NCBI RefSeq assembly: GCF_017873135.1
Contig: NZ_JAGGJV010000008.1
Span: 248,001 to 312,000 of the forward strand
DNA length: 64,000 nt
From: Rhizobium herbae
GTDB taxonomy: Bacteria > Pseudomonadota > Alphaproteobacteria > Rhizobiales > Rhizobiaceae
Direction of reading: 5' to 3'
Shown here: positions 28,417 through 40,662 of the stretch, piece by piece
How positions within the stretch are numbered: the first letter of the stretch is position 1
Layout: every line of letters begins with the position of its first letter
The notes under the pieces: generated by a model
Databases searched by the model: none
The model's input: the letters and a program-made list of their open reading frames with translations, nothing else
Told to the model about the DNA's origin: nothing
Translations under genes and position numbers: made by a program

Positions 28417-28689
28417 TCAGAAATCCCCGGGATTGTCCGGTCCCGACAGCATGGCATGCGCCCGCACGACATCTTCGGGCGGCGTGCAGGTCGCCTCGCA
28501 AAAGGCCAGCAGCGTGGGCTCATGGCCCATCAGGAAATCGACGATGCCGGCCAGAAAGCCCGGATCATTGACGGCATTGCGCAGGGAGGTGGGATCGGTA
28601 CCGGTCAGCGCCAGAAACCGTCCGAGCAGTTCCGGCTCGTTTGCCAGCCATCCGAGGATAGCGATCGCTGTTTCTTCAGCCGGTGTCAC
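28417..28689 (-). CDS. DUF3572 family protein
   Basis: This 90-residue helical protein fits DUF3572: AIAILGWLANEPELLGRFLALTG, then FLAGIVDFLMGHEPTLLAFC. The function is unknown. In rhizobia this gene is typically divergent from divK, as here. The start is a GTG at 28689. It is the first gene of a probable two- or three-gene transcript with the HAD and 106-aa genes. Confidence 0.8.
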   Translation of the reverse strand: MTPAEETAIAILGWLANEPELLGRFLALTGTDPTSLRNAVNDPGFLAGIVDFLMGHEPTLLAFCEATCTPPEDVVRAHAMLSGPDNPGDF

Positions 28690-28855
28690 AAGTATGAATC
28701 CTTATCGCAATCAGGTGATTTTTTCACTGAATATTACCTGTTTTTCAACCAAATAGCTTTAGCATCAAGCTTCCGGGAACAGTGAACCCGAGCGTGCCGC
28801 AACTTATAGGGATGCGGCGGGCTTGCAAGCTGGAACCGCAAAACAAGGGATCGAA

Positions 28856-29227
28856 ATGCCCAAACAGGTGATGATTGTTGAAGACAACGAGCTGAATATG
28901 AAGCTCTTTCGTGACCTGATCGAGGCATCCGGTTACACGACCATCCAGACCCGTAATGGCATGGAAGCCCTTGATCTTGCGCGAAAACACCGCCCGGACC
29001 TGATTCTCATGGACATCCAGTTGCCGGAGGTTTCCGGGCTTGAGGTGACCAAGTGGCTGAAGGAAGACGACGAGCTGCATGTCATTCCGGTGATCGCAGT
29101 GACGGCATTCGCGATGAAGGGTGACGAAGAGCGGATCAGGCAGGGGGGCTGCGAGGCCTATGTGTCCAAGCCGATCTCGGTGCCGAAATTTATCGAGACC
29201 ATCAAAACTTATTTGGGCGACGCATGA
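28856..29227 (+). CDS. divK: cell-cycle response regulator DivK
   Basis: This is a 123-residue single-domain receiver. The acidic pair E9/D10, the phosphoacceptor D53 (LMDIQLPE), T83 and K105 (SKPIS) are all present. In Caulobacter and rhizobia DivK is phosphorylated by DivJ, dephosphorylated by PleC and acts upstream of CtrA to control division asymmetry. The ATG at 28856 gives the canonical start [12 protein letters not shown]. The gap to pleD is 116 bases and co-transcription is usual. Confidence 0.97.
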   Translation: MPKQVMIVEDNELNMKLFRDLIEASGYTTIQTRNGMEALDLARKHRPDLILMDIQLPEVSGLEVTKWLKEDDELHVIPVIAVTAFAMKGDEERIRQGGCEAYVSKPISVPKFIETIKTYLGDA

Positions 29228-29343
29228 CGCGGCGCTAAGGGCGACTGTAAAAACGTCGCTGTGAACCATGTTCTTGCGTTTGATACAAATTCGAGAGTTG
29301 AACACGCTCTCTGTTTCAGGCGCTCATTGGCAGGAAAGATTGC

Positions 29344-30711
29344 ATGACTGCGCGTATTCTTGTCGTCGACGACATACCAGCCAACGTGAAGCTGCTCGAA
29401 GCGCGGCTCGTGGCCGAGTATTTCGACGTGCTGACAGCCGCCGACGGTTATGAGGCCCTGGCGATCTGCGAGAAACAGCCGGTCGATCTCATCCTGCTCG
29501 ACATCATGATGCCGGGCATTAACGGGTTCGAGGTCTGCGAGCGCCTGAAGTCGAACCCACGCACTGCGCATATTCCCGTCGTCATGGTGACCGCGCTCGA
29601 TCAGCCCTCCGACCGGGTGCGGGGCCTGAAGGCCGGTGCCGACGATTTCCTGACCAAGCCGGTCAACGACCTCCAGCTGATGTCGCGCGTCAAGAGCCTC
29701 GTGCGCCTGAAGAATGTCAGCGACGAACTGCGTCTTCGTGCCGAAACGGCCCATAGTGTCGGATTGCAGGATCTGACCGCCACGGACCGGCCGGACGAGT
29801 TCGGCAACGTTCTGCTGGTCGATGGCAGGGGCAGTTCGCAGGAGCGCATCGTCCGGGCGCTGAAGCCGATTGCCGACGTGACGGCGATGTCCGATCCGCA
29901 GGCAGCACTGTTCGAAGCCGCGGAAAGCAGCTTCGATCTCGTCATCGTCAATTCGAATTTTGACGACTACGATCCCTTGCGGCTCTGCTCGCAGTTGCGC
30001 TCGCTCGAGCGCACGCGCTACATTCCGCTCCTCATCATCGCCGAGCAGGGGCATGAGGAAATGATCGTGCGCGCGCTCGATCTGGGCGTCACCGACTATC
30101 TGATGCGGCCGGTCGATCCCAATGAACTGGTTGCCCGCAGCTTGACGCAGATCCGCCGCAAGCATTGCAACGACCGGCTGAGGGCGAGCGTCAAGCAGAC
30201 CATCGAGCTTGCTGTCACGGATGGGCTGACCGGCCTGCACAATCGCCGCTATCTCGACAACCATCTGAAACTTCTGATCGATCGCGCCCTTGTCCGCGGG
30301 CGGCCGCTGTCGATCTGCATCACCGATATCGATCGCTTCAAGAGCGTCAACGATACCTATGGTCATGACGCCGGAGACGAGGTCCTGCGCGATTTCGCCC
30401 ATCGTGTCCGCTCCACGGTGCGTGGTGCCGACCTTGCGTGCCGGTTTGGCGGCGAGGAGTTCGTCGTCGTGATGCCGGACACGCCAGCCGACGCAGCCGC
30501 TGCTATTGCCGAGCGCCTGCGCATGATCGTCGAGGACAGGGCTTTTACCCTCCCGAATTCCGAGACGCCTCTGTCGATAACGGCGTCCCTCGGTATCGCC
30601 ACGCTCAACCCGGAGGGCGATACGCCGGAGGCTTTGCTGAAGCGCGCGGATACGGCATTGTATCAGGCCAAGAACAACGGCCGGAACCAGGTGGTCGCCG
30701 CAGCCGCGTGA
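29344..30711 (+). CDS. pleD: diguanylate cyclase response regulator PleD
   Basis: This is a 455-residue protein with two receiver domains (about 3-120 and 155-275; phosphoacceptor D53 in the first) and a C-terminal GGDEF domain. The active site is GGEEF at 369-373 and the c-di-GMP inhibitory site RGAD at 360-363, so both catalysis and product inhibition should work. PleD makes c-di-GMP on phosphorylation and acts in polar development. No clear intrinsic terminator follows directly. Confidence 0.96.
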   Translation: MTARILVVDDIPANVKLLEARLVAEYFDVLTAADGYEALAICEKQPVDLILLDIMMPGINGFEVCERLKSNPRTAHIPVVMVTALDQPSDRVRGLKAGADDFLTKPVNDLQLMSRVKSLVRLKNVSDELRLRAETAHSVGLQDLTATDRPDEFGNVLLVDGRGSSQERIVRALKPIADVTAMSDPQAALFEAAESSFDLVIVNSNFDDYDPLRLCSQLRSLERTRYIPLLIIAEQGHEEMIVRALDLGVTDYLMRPVDPNELVARSLTQIRRKHCNDRLRASVKQTIELAVTDGLTGLHNRRYLDNHLKLLIDRALVRGRPLSICITDIDRFKSVNDTYGHDAGDEVLRDFAHRVRSTVRGADLACRFGGEEFVVVMPDTPADAAAAIAERLRMIVEDRAFTLPNSETPLSITASLGIATLNPEGDTPEALLKRADTALYQAKNNGRNQVVAAAA

Positions 30712-31139
30712 ACTGTCCTGGCATGAAACTCCGTCTTTTTTGTCGTTTTCCACAGAAAAACGAGAGCCGCGCGCTACAGTTGCTATTTATCTAGCGTAAA
30801 AAGTGTAAAATTAAACAATCGCGCCATGGTCGCAAACCAGGTCTGCGGTTTCCGTCGTGGAATCGGCAGGGGAAGTAGCTTATTGTGTCGCAATTAAAAA
30901 TTGCGTAGCTAAAACAGCCTATTAAACGTATGGAAGTTCTTGCTTGAATCTGTCGCATTGCCAATTCGTCATTTTATAAAACAACAATATCACTTTCGAG
31001 AAACAGTCATCCGGGGAACAGTTCAACCTGAAGTCAGTGCTGATCGCATATGAGACAATGGTAAATTAACCATGTCTGGGTGTGGTTGCGCGCCTTGGTT
31101 AAGAATTCATTGATTTTTTTTTATTTTCGGTCAATTCTC
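30712..31139. other. AT-rich spacer after pleD
   Basis: This 430-base stretch is clearly poorer in GC than the genes around it. It contains the inverted repeat at 30888-30904 and the motif TTAACCAT near 31067, which resembles a CtrA half-site, but no convincing gene. It leads into the structured segment that starts near 31140. Confidence 0.4.
30888..30904. repeat. short perfect inverted repeat
   Basis: CGCAATT AAA AATTGCG is a 7-bp perfect inverted repeat with a 3-base centre, flanked by TAGCT and TAGCTA. It could be a regulator-binding site or a small hairpin in the pleD 3' region. No T-tract follows. Confidence 0.45.
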
Positions 31140-31312
31140 ATCAATAAGGGAGAAACAAACTCCCGCCAGTTACCCCATGATGTCAGGTCCGCCGCATCTC
31201 CTGGGTCGTGGGGTTTGTCGGCTGATTTGTAACCAATGCGGTTCCTCGTGCCGCGGTTGCGGTCAGCCGACGCCCATTAAAACGCTGTCCCTGTCATGGG
31301 GGCGGCGTTTTT
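31140..31312 (+). ncRNA. candidate structured small RNA
   Basis: No convincing frame is present, but four nested or consecutive hairpins can be drawn on the + strand: 31148-31164 (GGGAG/CTCCC), 31173-31213 (CCCCATG/CGTGGGG with an inner TCAGG/CCTGG stem), 31217-31271 (GTCGGCTGA/TCAGCCGAC with an inner GC-rich stem), and a terminator at 31280-31312. The density of pairing and the ending in a T-run are what an independent sRNA of about 150-170 nt looks like. The 5' end is a guess; I could not assign it to a known family. Confidence 0.5.
31280..31312 (+). terminator. intrinsic terminator of the candidate sRNA
   Basis: AACGC pairs with GCGTT and TCCC with GGGG around a short loop, followed by TTTTT. 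It reads on the + strand and would end the RNA starting near 31140. Confidence 0.7.
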
Positions 31313-31441
31313 GATTCCTGGCTTTGATTCCTGGCAATGGGAACTGACAAGGCTGGAAAGCGCCAAGGTGCAACAGTCGGCTTCGTCGGCCGGCATTGCC
31401 GTTTGGAACCGGCATGGCCGTTTGGAGTAGACCACAACAAA

Positions 31442-31470
31442 AAGGCGCCGGACTTTTCAGTCGGCGCCTT
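31442..31470 (-). terminator. intrinsic terminator of rpmG
   Basis: AAGGCGCC and GGCGCCTT form the core of the stem with a short loop. On the - strand the stem is followed by TTTTTG. It lies 25 bases beyond the rpmG stop. Confidence 0.75.
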
Positions 31471-31494
31471 CGTATTTCAAAAGGGAACCAGATC

Positions 31495-31662
31495 TTACTT
31501 GATCTTGGTTTCCTTGAATTCGACGTGCTTGCGTACGACCGGGTCGTACTTCGTGAACGACAGCTTGTCGGTCTTGGTGCGGCTGTTCTTCGAAGTCACG
31601 TAGAAAGTACCTGTGTCGGCCGTCGACAGCAGCTTGATCTTGATTTTTGCAGCTTTCGCCAT
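31495..31662 (-). CDS. rpmG: 50S ribosomal protein L33
   Basis: This is a 55-residue basic ribosomal protein, [20 protein letters not shown] onward. It has no Cys pairs, so it is the zinc-independent form. The ATG at 31662 has AGGA upstream; a longer in-frame start would add 20 unrelated residues. TTGGAA and TTATAA hexamers on the - strand near 31699-31704 and 31676-31681 suggest its own promoter with a very short leader. Confidence 0.97.
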   Translation of the reverse strand: MAKAAKIKIKLLSTADTGTFYVTSKNSRTKTDKLSFTKYDPVVRKHVEFKETKIK

Positions 31663-31725
31663 GGTCGTCCTGCCTTTATAAAAAAACAAAGCCGCGGACT
31701 TCCAAGGGAAGGGTCCCGGCAAACT

Positions 31726-31748
31726 TGGCGCGAAACTACAAATCGCGC
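31726..31748 (-). terminator. hairpin after the MFS gene
   Basis: GGCGCGA and TCGCGCC form a 7-bp stem 8 bases beyond the MFS stop. The T-tract on the - strand is weak (AAGTTTG), so termination may be partial. Confidence 0.4.
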
Positions 31749-31756
31749 CCGAAAAG

Positions 31757-32941
31757 TCAAGTCCGTTTTGGGTTTAAAACGATTCTCACTACGGAAAGTA
31801 CCACATAAAGCCCGAAGAAACCGGCGATTGCCCAGGCAAAACCGTCATTGCCGGAGATATCCATCGCGGCGCCGATCGCTTGAGGCCCGGCGACTGTTCC
31901 GACCGCATAGGAGAAGATGAAGGCGGCATTGGCGGCCGCGAGATCGGCGCCCGTGAGGCGCGAGCCGAGATGGCTCAAGCCCACGGTATAAAGGCCGGAG
32001 ACGCTTCCGCCCCAGAACAGCAGCACGATAGCCATCAGCCACCAGTTGCCCTGCAGCAGGGGCAGGCAGAGGGCGCCGATCAATCCGACGACGGTCATCA
32101 GCGCGAGAAGATTGCGCCGGTCCTTCATGCGGTCGGACAGCATGCCCAAGGGAATCTGGAAGATCACATTGCCGATGCCCATGACCGTCAAAAGCAGGGC
32201 TGCCTGCGATTCGGTGAAGCCGCTGCGGGTTCCATAGATCAGAAAGAGCGAGAGGCCACCCGATTCGACCGCGCCGAAAATGAATACGGCCGCAGTGGCG
32301 GTAGGCACCAGGAACACGTAGCGCATGAAATGCAGCTCCGGTTTCTCATCGAGCGCCGGGCTTTCGTTGCGGGCAAGGAAGATCGGGATAGCCGCCAGAA
32401 GGATGACGCTGGCGCCAAACGCGAACGGCAGGATGCCGTCGCTGCCGAGGATGGAGAAGAGCAGGGGCCCGGCCGCAAACCCCAGCGACAGCACGGTGCC
32501 ATAGATGCCGAGAACGAGCCCGCGGCGGCTCGGTGGCGCCGTGGCGTTGATCCAGAACTCGGAGAGCACGAACAGCACCGTGATGGCGCCGTGGAAGACC
32601 ACGCGGAGCGGAAACCACAGCCAGAAGTTCTCGATGTAATAGAAACCGAGTGCGCTCATTGCGGCAAAGAGGACGGCGAGCAGCATCGTGTTGGCGACGC
32701 CGTGCCGATGGGCGATTTTCGCAGTCACGGTGGCTGCCGCCATCGAGGCAAGGCCCGCCATCGCCGAGTTTAGGCCGATCATCGTGGAGGAAATGCCGCG
32801 CTTTTCCATGATGATGCTGAGCAGCGGCAGACCGAGACCGATCGCGATGCCAACCGCCGTGATGGCGGCAATGGCGGCAATCAGCGATGGCCAGTGTATC
32901 TCCTCAACCGGCGCTGGCGTGCCGGACGGCGGCTGTGACAT
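31757..32941 (-). CDS. major facilitator superfamily transporter
   Basis: This 394-residue inner-membrane protein has twelve predicted helices. The MFS loop 2-3 type motif is degenerate ([15 protein letters not shown]), and a second copy, [14 protein letters not shown], is clear in the C-terminal half. The substrate is unknown; the YcaD-like overall pattern fits but is not diagnostic. AAGGA before the ATG at 32941 fixes the start. It follows the Nudix gene by 13 bases and is probably co-transcribed with it. Confidence 0.88.
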   Translation of the reverse strand: MSQPPSGTPAPVEEIHWPSLIAAIAAITAVGIAIGLGLPLLSIIMEKRGISSTMIGLNSAMAGLASMAAATVTAKIAHRHGVANTMLLAVLFAAMSALGFYYIENFWLWFPLRVVFHGAITVLFVLSEFWINATAPPSRRGLVLGIYGTVLSLGFAAGPLLFSILGSDGILPFAFGASVILLAAIPIFLARNESPALDEKPELHFMRYVFLVPTATAAVFIFGAVESGGLSLFLIYGTRSGFTESQAALLLTVMGIGNVIFQIPLGMLSDRMKDRRNLLALMTVVGLIGALCLPLLQGNWWLMAIVLLFWGGSVSGLYTVGLSHLGSRLTGADLAAANAAFIFSYAVGTVAGPQAIGAAMDISGNDGFAWAIAGFFGLYVVLSVVRIVLNPKRT

Positions 32942-32954
32942 GCAATGAAATTCC

Positions 32955-33665
32955 TTAAAGGAGGTCGCGGACAAATCGTCCATGACGCGTGTAATAGAAC
33001 GGCACCGGCCGTCCAAAGGGCAAAGACGCATCGGATTCAAGGCTTGCCCTCAAATCGCCGAGGATAATCCCGGTTATGTCCGGCATCCGTACCGCCGAAG
33101 CATCGTTCACATCAATCCACCTCAAATCTTCGAGCTCCCGGCTGTCACGGATATCGCCCGGCTCTACGCCCGCCTCGTCTGTGAAAACAGCGAAGAAGTG
33201 GGTGTCGAACCGGCGCGGATATCCCGGAGGGGTAATCGCCCGTGCCATATAGCGCAAGTTTGTCAGATCGGGAAGGAAAGGTAACGCTGTGTTTCCGCAG
33301 TCTTTGGCGCCAATCGCGATACTTGCCTCTTCGTGCAGTTCGCGAAGGGCGGCAAGCGCGAAGGCGCGAAGCCGGCTTTCGGAGGCGCGCTGACCGTAGC
33401 CGGTTTTCAGGCGCTCCAGCACGGCCGGGTGGATATCGCCGCTCCAGGGAAGTTTGTGGTCGTCCCTGTCCCGGCGCCCGCCGGGAAATACGTGCAGGTC
33501 CGGCATGAAGACATGCGCCTTGTTGCGCTTGCCGACCAGCACGCGAACACAGTCCTGCGAGCGGTCGAGCAGCATGATCGACGCAGCGTCGCGGGGCCGG
33601 GGCGGTCGAGGTTTTTGTACCCCTGGAAGCGGGGTGCGGGCCGGCACGTCGCTGGTACCCGTCAC
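32955..33665 (-). CDS. Nudix hydrolase
   Basis: This is a 236-residue Nudix-fold protein. The Nudix helix is recognisable as RELHEEASIAIG, preceded by a Gly-rich HVFPGGRRDRDD. The spacing between the two is longer than in the classical 23-residue box, as in NUDT19/NrtR-like hydrolases. The substrate is probably a nucleoside diphosphate derivative or CoA, but it is not determined. The start is the GTG at 33665, which overlaps the DUF983 stop (GTGA), so translation is coupled. Confidence 0.85.
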   Translation of the reverse strand: MTGTSDVPARTPLPGVQKPRPPRPRDAASIMLLDRSQDCVRVLVGKRNKAHVFMPDLHVFPGGRRDRDDHKLPWSGDIHPAVLERLKTGYGQRASESRLRAFALAALRELHEEASIAIGAKDCGNTALPFLPDLTNLRYMARAITPPGYPRRFDTHFFAVFTDEAGVEPGDIRDSRELEDLRWIDVNDASAVRMPDITGIILGDLRASLESDASLPFGRPVPFYYTRHGRFVRDLL

Positions 33666-34129
33666 GCAGTACGGTCCGTCGCGGGCAAAACGTCTTCCGG
33701 CTTGTCGTCCTGGTCGCCGAAGCCATGCATCCGCAGTGCCCATTGCAGGCCGATGACGCCGCCCTTGACGGGCTGCAGCAGCCCGAGCGAGCCAAGGATG
33801 GTAACCGGCACCCAGATGGCGAGATGCCCCCAGTTGGACAATGGCAGGATCATCTCCGTCATCATGAAACCGCCGAGAACCAGATGGCCCATGATCGTCA
33901 CGACGATATAGGGTGGAAAATCGTCGGCGCTGTGCCGGTCGAGATGTTCACCGCAGGACGAGCATGCTTCGACGGATTTCAGGAATCGACCGAAGAGCCT
34001 GCCGTCACCGCAGGCAGGGCAACGGTTCAAAAGCCCGCGTTTGATCGAGCGCCATACCGGACGGTCGCCCCGGTGCGTCTGCTCGAAGCGGATTGTCTCC
34101 GGATTGCTGCCAGTTGCCTGCATGTCCAT
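33662..34129 (-). CDS. DUF983 family membrane protein
   Basis: This 155-residue protein has an N-terminal zinc-ribbon-like region with two CxxC pairs (RCPACGDGRLFGRFLK, then CSSCGEHL), followed by two hydrophobic helices (PYIVVTIMGHLVLGGFMM and LAIWVPVTILGSLGLL). DUF983 genes are typical between rnr and a Nudix gene in rhizobia. Function unknown. Two start codons lie six bases apart (34129 and 34123). Confidence 0.88.
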   Translation of the reverse strand: MDMQATGSNPETIRFEQTHRGDRPVWRSIKRGLLNRCPACGDGRLFGRFLKSVEACSSCGEHLDRHSADDFPPYIVVTIMGHLVLGGFMMTEMILPLSNWGHLAIWVPVTILGSLGLLQPVKGGVIGLQWALRMHGFGDQDDKPEDVLPATDRTA

Positions 34130-34166
34130 ATCCTCAACTCTGCGGACGCAGGTAAGCCCGCGTCCT

Positions 34167-36542
34167 CTATCGCCTGCCGCGCGGTGGCCGCGTTCCGGGA
34201 ATCTTGCGAGCGCCGCCATGATCCCGGCGTCCGGACTTGTGGAACGACCGCGTTGCCGTCGGCATCTTGCGCCCTTCGCTGATCATTTCGAAGCGGAGCG
34301 CGCCGGCAAGCGGCACGGCTTCCACCAGTTTGACGCGGATCTGGTCGCCCAGGCGATAACCAAGCCCGGTCTTTTCACCGGACAGGGCCTGATGGGCCTC
34401 GTCATAGATGAAATAGTCGCGGCCCAGCGTAGATATAGGTACGAAACCGTCCGCACCATAGGCCGGAAGGGTGACAAATAGTCCTGCCTTGGTGACGCCC
34501 GATACGCGTCCGTCGAATTCCTCGTTGACGCGGCCGCTCAGGTGATGGGCGATCAGCCGGTCGACGGTATCGCGTTCGGCGGCCATCGCCCGGCGCTCGA
34601 AGGTGGAAATCTCCGCTGCAATATCGTTGAGCGCGGCTTCTTCGGCCGGCGTGATGCCGCCTTCGCCAAGGCCGAGTGTTCCGACCAGCGCGCGGTGCAC
34701 GATCAGGTCGGCGTAGCGGCGGATCGGCGAGGTGAAATGCGCGTATTTCATCAGGTTGAGGCCGAAATGGCCGATGTTTTCCGGGCTGTAGATCGCCTGG
34801 CTCTGCGAGCGCAGCACCATCTCGTTGACCATGGTCTCGTAGGGCTGGTCCACAGCCTTCGACAGGATGCCGTTAAAGTGGTTGGAACGAAGATTGCCGC
34901 CCTTGACGAGCGAGAGGTCGAGCGTGGCGAGAAACTCGCGCAGCGTTTCCTGCTTGGCCAGCGATGGCGCATCATGGACGCGGTAGACCAGCGGCTGGCG
35001 CTTGATCTCCAGCGTCTCGGCGGCGGCGACGTTCGCCTGGATCATCATCTCCTCGATCAGCTTGTGGGCATCGAGGCGATCCGGCACGAAGACCCGGTCG
35101 ACGGTGCCGTCTGGCTTCAGGACGATCTTGCGCTCGGGCATGTTGAGTTCGAGCGGCTGACGACGCTCGCGGCCGCGAGTGAGGGTCGCATAGGCGTCCC
35201 ACAGCGGCTTCAGGATCGGCTCCAGCAGCGGCCCGGTCTGATCGTCCGGATTACCGTCGATCGCGGCCTGCGCCTGATTGTAGGAGAGCTTGGCGGCACT
35301 CCGCATCATGATGCGATGGAAGGTGTGGCCTGCCTTGCGGCCTTCCTTCGAAAAGCGCATGCGCACGGCAAGAGCCGGGCGGTCGACACCCTGCTTCAGC
35401 GAGCAGAGTTCGTTGGAAATCCGCTCCGGCAGCATCGGCACGACGCGGTCGGGGAAATAGACGGAATTGCCGCGTTTCAGCGCTTCCTGGTCGAGCGCCG
35501 ATTTCGGCCGGACATACCAGGAGACGTCGGCAATGGCGACGGTGACGATCACGCCGCCCTCATTGTCGGGGGAGGGATCGGGCTCGGCATGCACGGCGTC
35601 GTCATGGTCCTTGGCGTCGGCCGGATCGATGGTGATCAGCGGCAGCGAGCGCCAGTCCTCGCGGTGCGACATGGTCGCAGGCCCTGCGGCGTCCGCTTCC
35701 TTGATGACGCTGTCGGGAAAGATATAGGGAATGCCATGGGCGTGGATGGCGATCATCGAGATCGCCTTTTCGGTGGCGACCGAGCCGATGACGGATTTGA
35801 CCGCCGCGCGCGGCAGGCCGAACCGGCCGGAGCGGACGATCTCGACTTCGACGAGATCCCCATCCTTGGCCGGCCCCTGATGCTCGGCATCGACCTGCAT
35901 CTCCTCGCCGCGCTTCTCGATCGGCATGATCCGGCCGCCGCCATCCGCGGATGCGCGGAAGACGCCGAGGGCGGCGTTGTTGTTGCGCTTGCGGTCGAGA
36001 ACCTTGATGATCCGCGCCGTATAGGCCGGGCCGCCGCGATCCTTGGCCGGGAAGATCTTGGCCAGCACCCGGTCGCCGATGCCGCCGACGGGCATCTTGC
36101 CCTTGGACTGACCGACGCTCGACTGGCGAATCGACACGGCGGGTGCCACGCCCGCATCGTCGGGCCATTCGGCCGGCCTGCCGATCAGTTCGCCGTCCTT
36201 GTCGCGGGTGGTGATGTCGAGAACGGTGACGGGGGGAAGGGCGCCGGGGCGCACCAGTGAATTGCGCTTCTTTTCCAGAAGCCCGTCCTGTTCCATCTCG
36301 CGCAGCAGGGCCTTCAGCTCGATACGCGTTTCACCCTTCAGGCCGAAAGCCTTGTAGATCTCGCGTTTCGAGGCCTTGTCCGGATTTTCCGAAATGAAGC
36401 GCATCAGCACGTCGCGCGGCGGCACGGCCCCGTGAATGATCACGGTATCGTCTGCCGATGGGATGGCCTTCTTGCCCGCGCGTCCGATCCGGACTGCGGG
36501 TTTACCGGGCCGTTCGGGTCGATCGCGTGGGGTTCTGGTCAC
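34167..36542 (-). CDS. rnr: ribonuclease R
   Basis: This is a 791-residue RNB-family 3'-to-5' exoribonuclease that degrades structured RNA. It has an N-terminal winged-helix region (KASKREIYKAFGL), cold-shock domains, the RNB catalytic domain with the Asp cluster ITIDPADAKDHDDAVHAE, and an S1 domain near the C-terminus (FDGRVSGVTKAGLFVTLP). The basic tail ends in RPPRGRR. It starts 2 bases after the topA stop, so the two are one transcript. Confidence 0.96.
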   Translation of the reverse strand: MTRTPRDRPERPGKPAVRIGRAGKKAIPSADDTVIIHGAVPPRDVLMRFISENPDKASKREIYKAFGLKGETRIELKALLREMEQDGLLEKKRNSLVRPGALPPVTVLDITTRDKDGELIGRPAEWPDDAGVAPAVSIRQSSVGQSKGKMPVGGIGDRVLAKIFPAKDRGGPAYTARIIKVLDRKRNNNAALGVFRASADGGGRIMPIEKRGEEMQVDAEHQGPAKDGDLVEVEIVRSGRFGLPRAAVKSVIGSVATEKAISMIAIHAHGIPYIFPDSVIKEADAAGPATMSHREDWRSLPLITIDPADAKDHDDAVHAEPDPSPDNEGGVIVTVAIADVSWYVRPKSALDQEALKRGNSVYFPDRVVPMLPERISNELCSLKQGVDRPALAVRMRFSKEGRKAGHTFHRIMMRSAAKLSYNQAQAAIDGNPDDQTGPLLEPILKPLWDAYATLTRGRERRQPLELNMPERKIVLKPDGTVDRVFVPDRLDAHKLIEEMMIQANVAAAETLEIKRQPLVYRVHDAPSLAKQETLREFLATLDLSLVKGGNLRSNHFNGILSKAVDQPYETMVNEMVLRSQSQAIYSPENIGHFGLNLMKYAHFTSPIRRYADLIVHRALVGTLGLGEGGITPAEEAALNDIAAEISTFERRAMAAERDTVDRLIAHHLSGRVNEEFDGRVSGVTKAGLFVTLPAYGADGFVPISTLGRDYFIYDEAHQALSGEKTGLGYRLGDQIRVKLVEAVPLAGALRFEMISEGRKMPTATRSFHKSGRRDHGGARKIPGTRPPRGRR

Positions 36543-36544
36543 GT

Positions 36545-39223
<2,679 letters not shown>

Positions 39224-39367
39224 GGTCATATTCTCAAAGCAACCGTTCAAAGCTGTGCCAGGCCGGGGAGAGGCGGCACATTGGGAGATATCGATGCCCC
39301 GACATGGACAGGGATTCGTCTGCGGTCAAGTGCCGGACCGAAAATAAGCCCGCACGGCGCAATGCAA

Positions 39368-39395
39368 TCTATAAGGGGTATCGTGTTGAATGCAA
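39368..39395 (-). promoter_or_regulatory. candidate topA promoter with palindromic -35 region
   Basis: On the - strand TTGCAT (39390-39395) and TATAGA (39368-39373) are 16 bases apart. The -35 box lies in an inverted repeat TGAAT-GCA-ATTCA at 39387-39399. It would start a topA-rnr-DUF983-Nudix-MFS transcript. By-eye call only. Confidence 0.35.
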
Positions 39396-39503
39396 TTCAG
39401 GATGGACGTGTTATTGCCTTTGAAGGATCGTTGCCGCGCGTGGGAAAGAGGCAGAAAAGACCTTTGTCGATACCGGCGATATCTTGTCGGGTGACGCCGG
39501 CAG

Positions 39504-40655
39504 TCATTCTCCGCTGCTGAGGGAAACAAGGCCGCCGGCATGCCGGTGCAGCCGTCCGGCGAGATCCAGTTCCAGAAGGAGAAGGTAGACGGCCGATGCG
39601 GAAAGTCCGGTATGCCGGATGATGTCGTCGATCTCGACAGGTGTAGGCCCGAGCGCATCGGTGATCCGTACGCGATCCCTCTCATTCGGCGGTGCCTCCG
39701 TCGTCCCGGCGTCATGTTCGCCCGGTTCCTCCACCCGTGGCGGCGTGAAGAGATCGATACGGCTGAGCGGGGCCAGCGCCTGCAGGATATCCTGCGGCTC
39801 CGTCGTCACGATTGCTCCGTCCTTCAAAAGTCCGTTGGTGCCGTGACAGCGCGGATCGAGCGGCGAGCCGGGCACCGCAAAGACCAGCCGGCCGAAATCG
39901 GCCGCGTAGCGCGCCGTGATCAGCGAGCCGGAGCGGGCGGCAGCTTCGACGACGGCAAGCCCGAGGCTGACGCCGGCGATCAGCCGGTTGCGGCGTGGAA
40001 AATCGCGGGCGCGCGGTTCCCAGCCGAACGGCATTTCGCTGATCGCCAGGCCGTTGCCCTCGGTGATCTCCTCCAGCAGGCCGACATTTTCCGGCGGATA
40101 GGGTTGGTCAAGGCCACCGGCGAGCGCGGCGATCGTTCCTGTGCCAAGGCTGGCGCGGTGCGCCGCCGTGTCGATGCCGCGCGCAAGCCCCGATATGATG
40201 GAGTAGCCCGCATGGCCGACGTCGCGCGCAATCATGGCGGCGAATTTCGTGCCGCTGATCGAGGCATTGCGCGAGCCGACGATACCGAGCGAGGGGACAG
40301 TGCCGAGGGCGGGATTGCCCTTGACGGCCAGCAGCGGCGGTGCGCCGTCGATCTGGCGCAGGGCAGGCGGATAGCCGGGTTCGCCGATGCCGAGGAAGCG
40401 GGCGCCGAAATGATGGGCGCTCGCAAGTTCCTTCTCCGCTTCCGCGACGGATGCGATGCGGATCGCGCGGGTGGAGCCGCCGCGGCGGGAAAGCTCGGGC
40501 AGCAGTTCGATCGCTGTCTCGGCCGAGCCGAATTGATTGATGAGATCGCGGAAGGTTGCAGGCCCGACATTGTCGCTGCGGATCAGTCTCAGCCAGGCAA
40601 TCCTCTGTCGTTCCGTCAGCGCAATCCCGTTTCGTCCTGCGCCGGCGTTCGACAT
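39504..40655 (-). CDS. dprA: DNA-processing protein DprA
   Basis: This is a 383-residue Smf/DprA protein that binds incoming single-stranded DNA and loads RecA during natural transformation; many non-competent bacteria also carry it. An N-terminal helical region precedes the Rossmann-like core with [29 protein letters not shown] and [13 protein letters not shown]-terminal winged helix follows ([20 protein letters not shown]). AGGA before the ATG is well placed. It follows plsY by 7 bases. Confidence 0.94.
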   Translation of the reverse strand: MSNAGAGRNGIALTERQRIAWLRLIRSDNVGPATFRDLINQFGSAETAIELLPELSRRGGSTRAIRIASVAEAEKELASAHHFGARFLGIGEPGYPPALRQIDGAPPLLAVKGNPALGTVPSLGIVGSRNASISGTKFAAMIARDVGHAGYSIISGLARGIDTAAHRASLGTGTIAALAGGLDQPYPPENVGLLEEITEGNGLAISEMPFGWEPRARDFPRRNRLIAGVSLGLAVVEAAARSGSLITARYAADFGRLVFAVPGSPLDPRCHGTNGLLKDGAIVTTEPQDILQALAPLSRIDLFTPPRVEEPGEHDAGTTEAPPNERDRVRITDALGPTPVEIDDIIRHTGLSASAVYLLLLELDLAGRLHRHAGGLVSLSSGE

Positions 40656-40662
40656 GCTTGTC

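Noticed and set aside
31337-31920. Open frames on the + strand across the rpmG region
   Set aside because: They run antisense to rpmG and the MFS gene and through the rpmG terminator hairpin; no similarity seen.
34542-36260. A 572-codon open frame on the + strand opposite rnr
   Set aside because: Antisense to a certain gene; composition is that of a complement frame.
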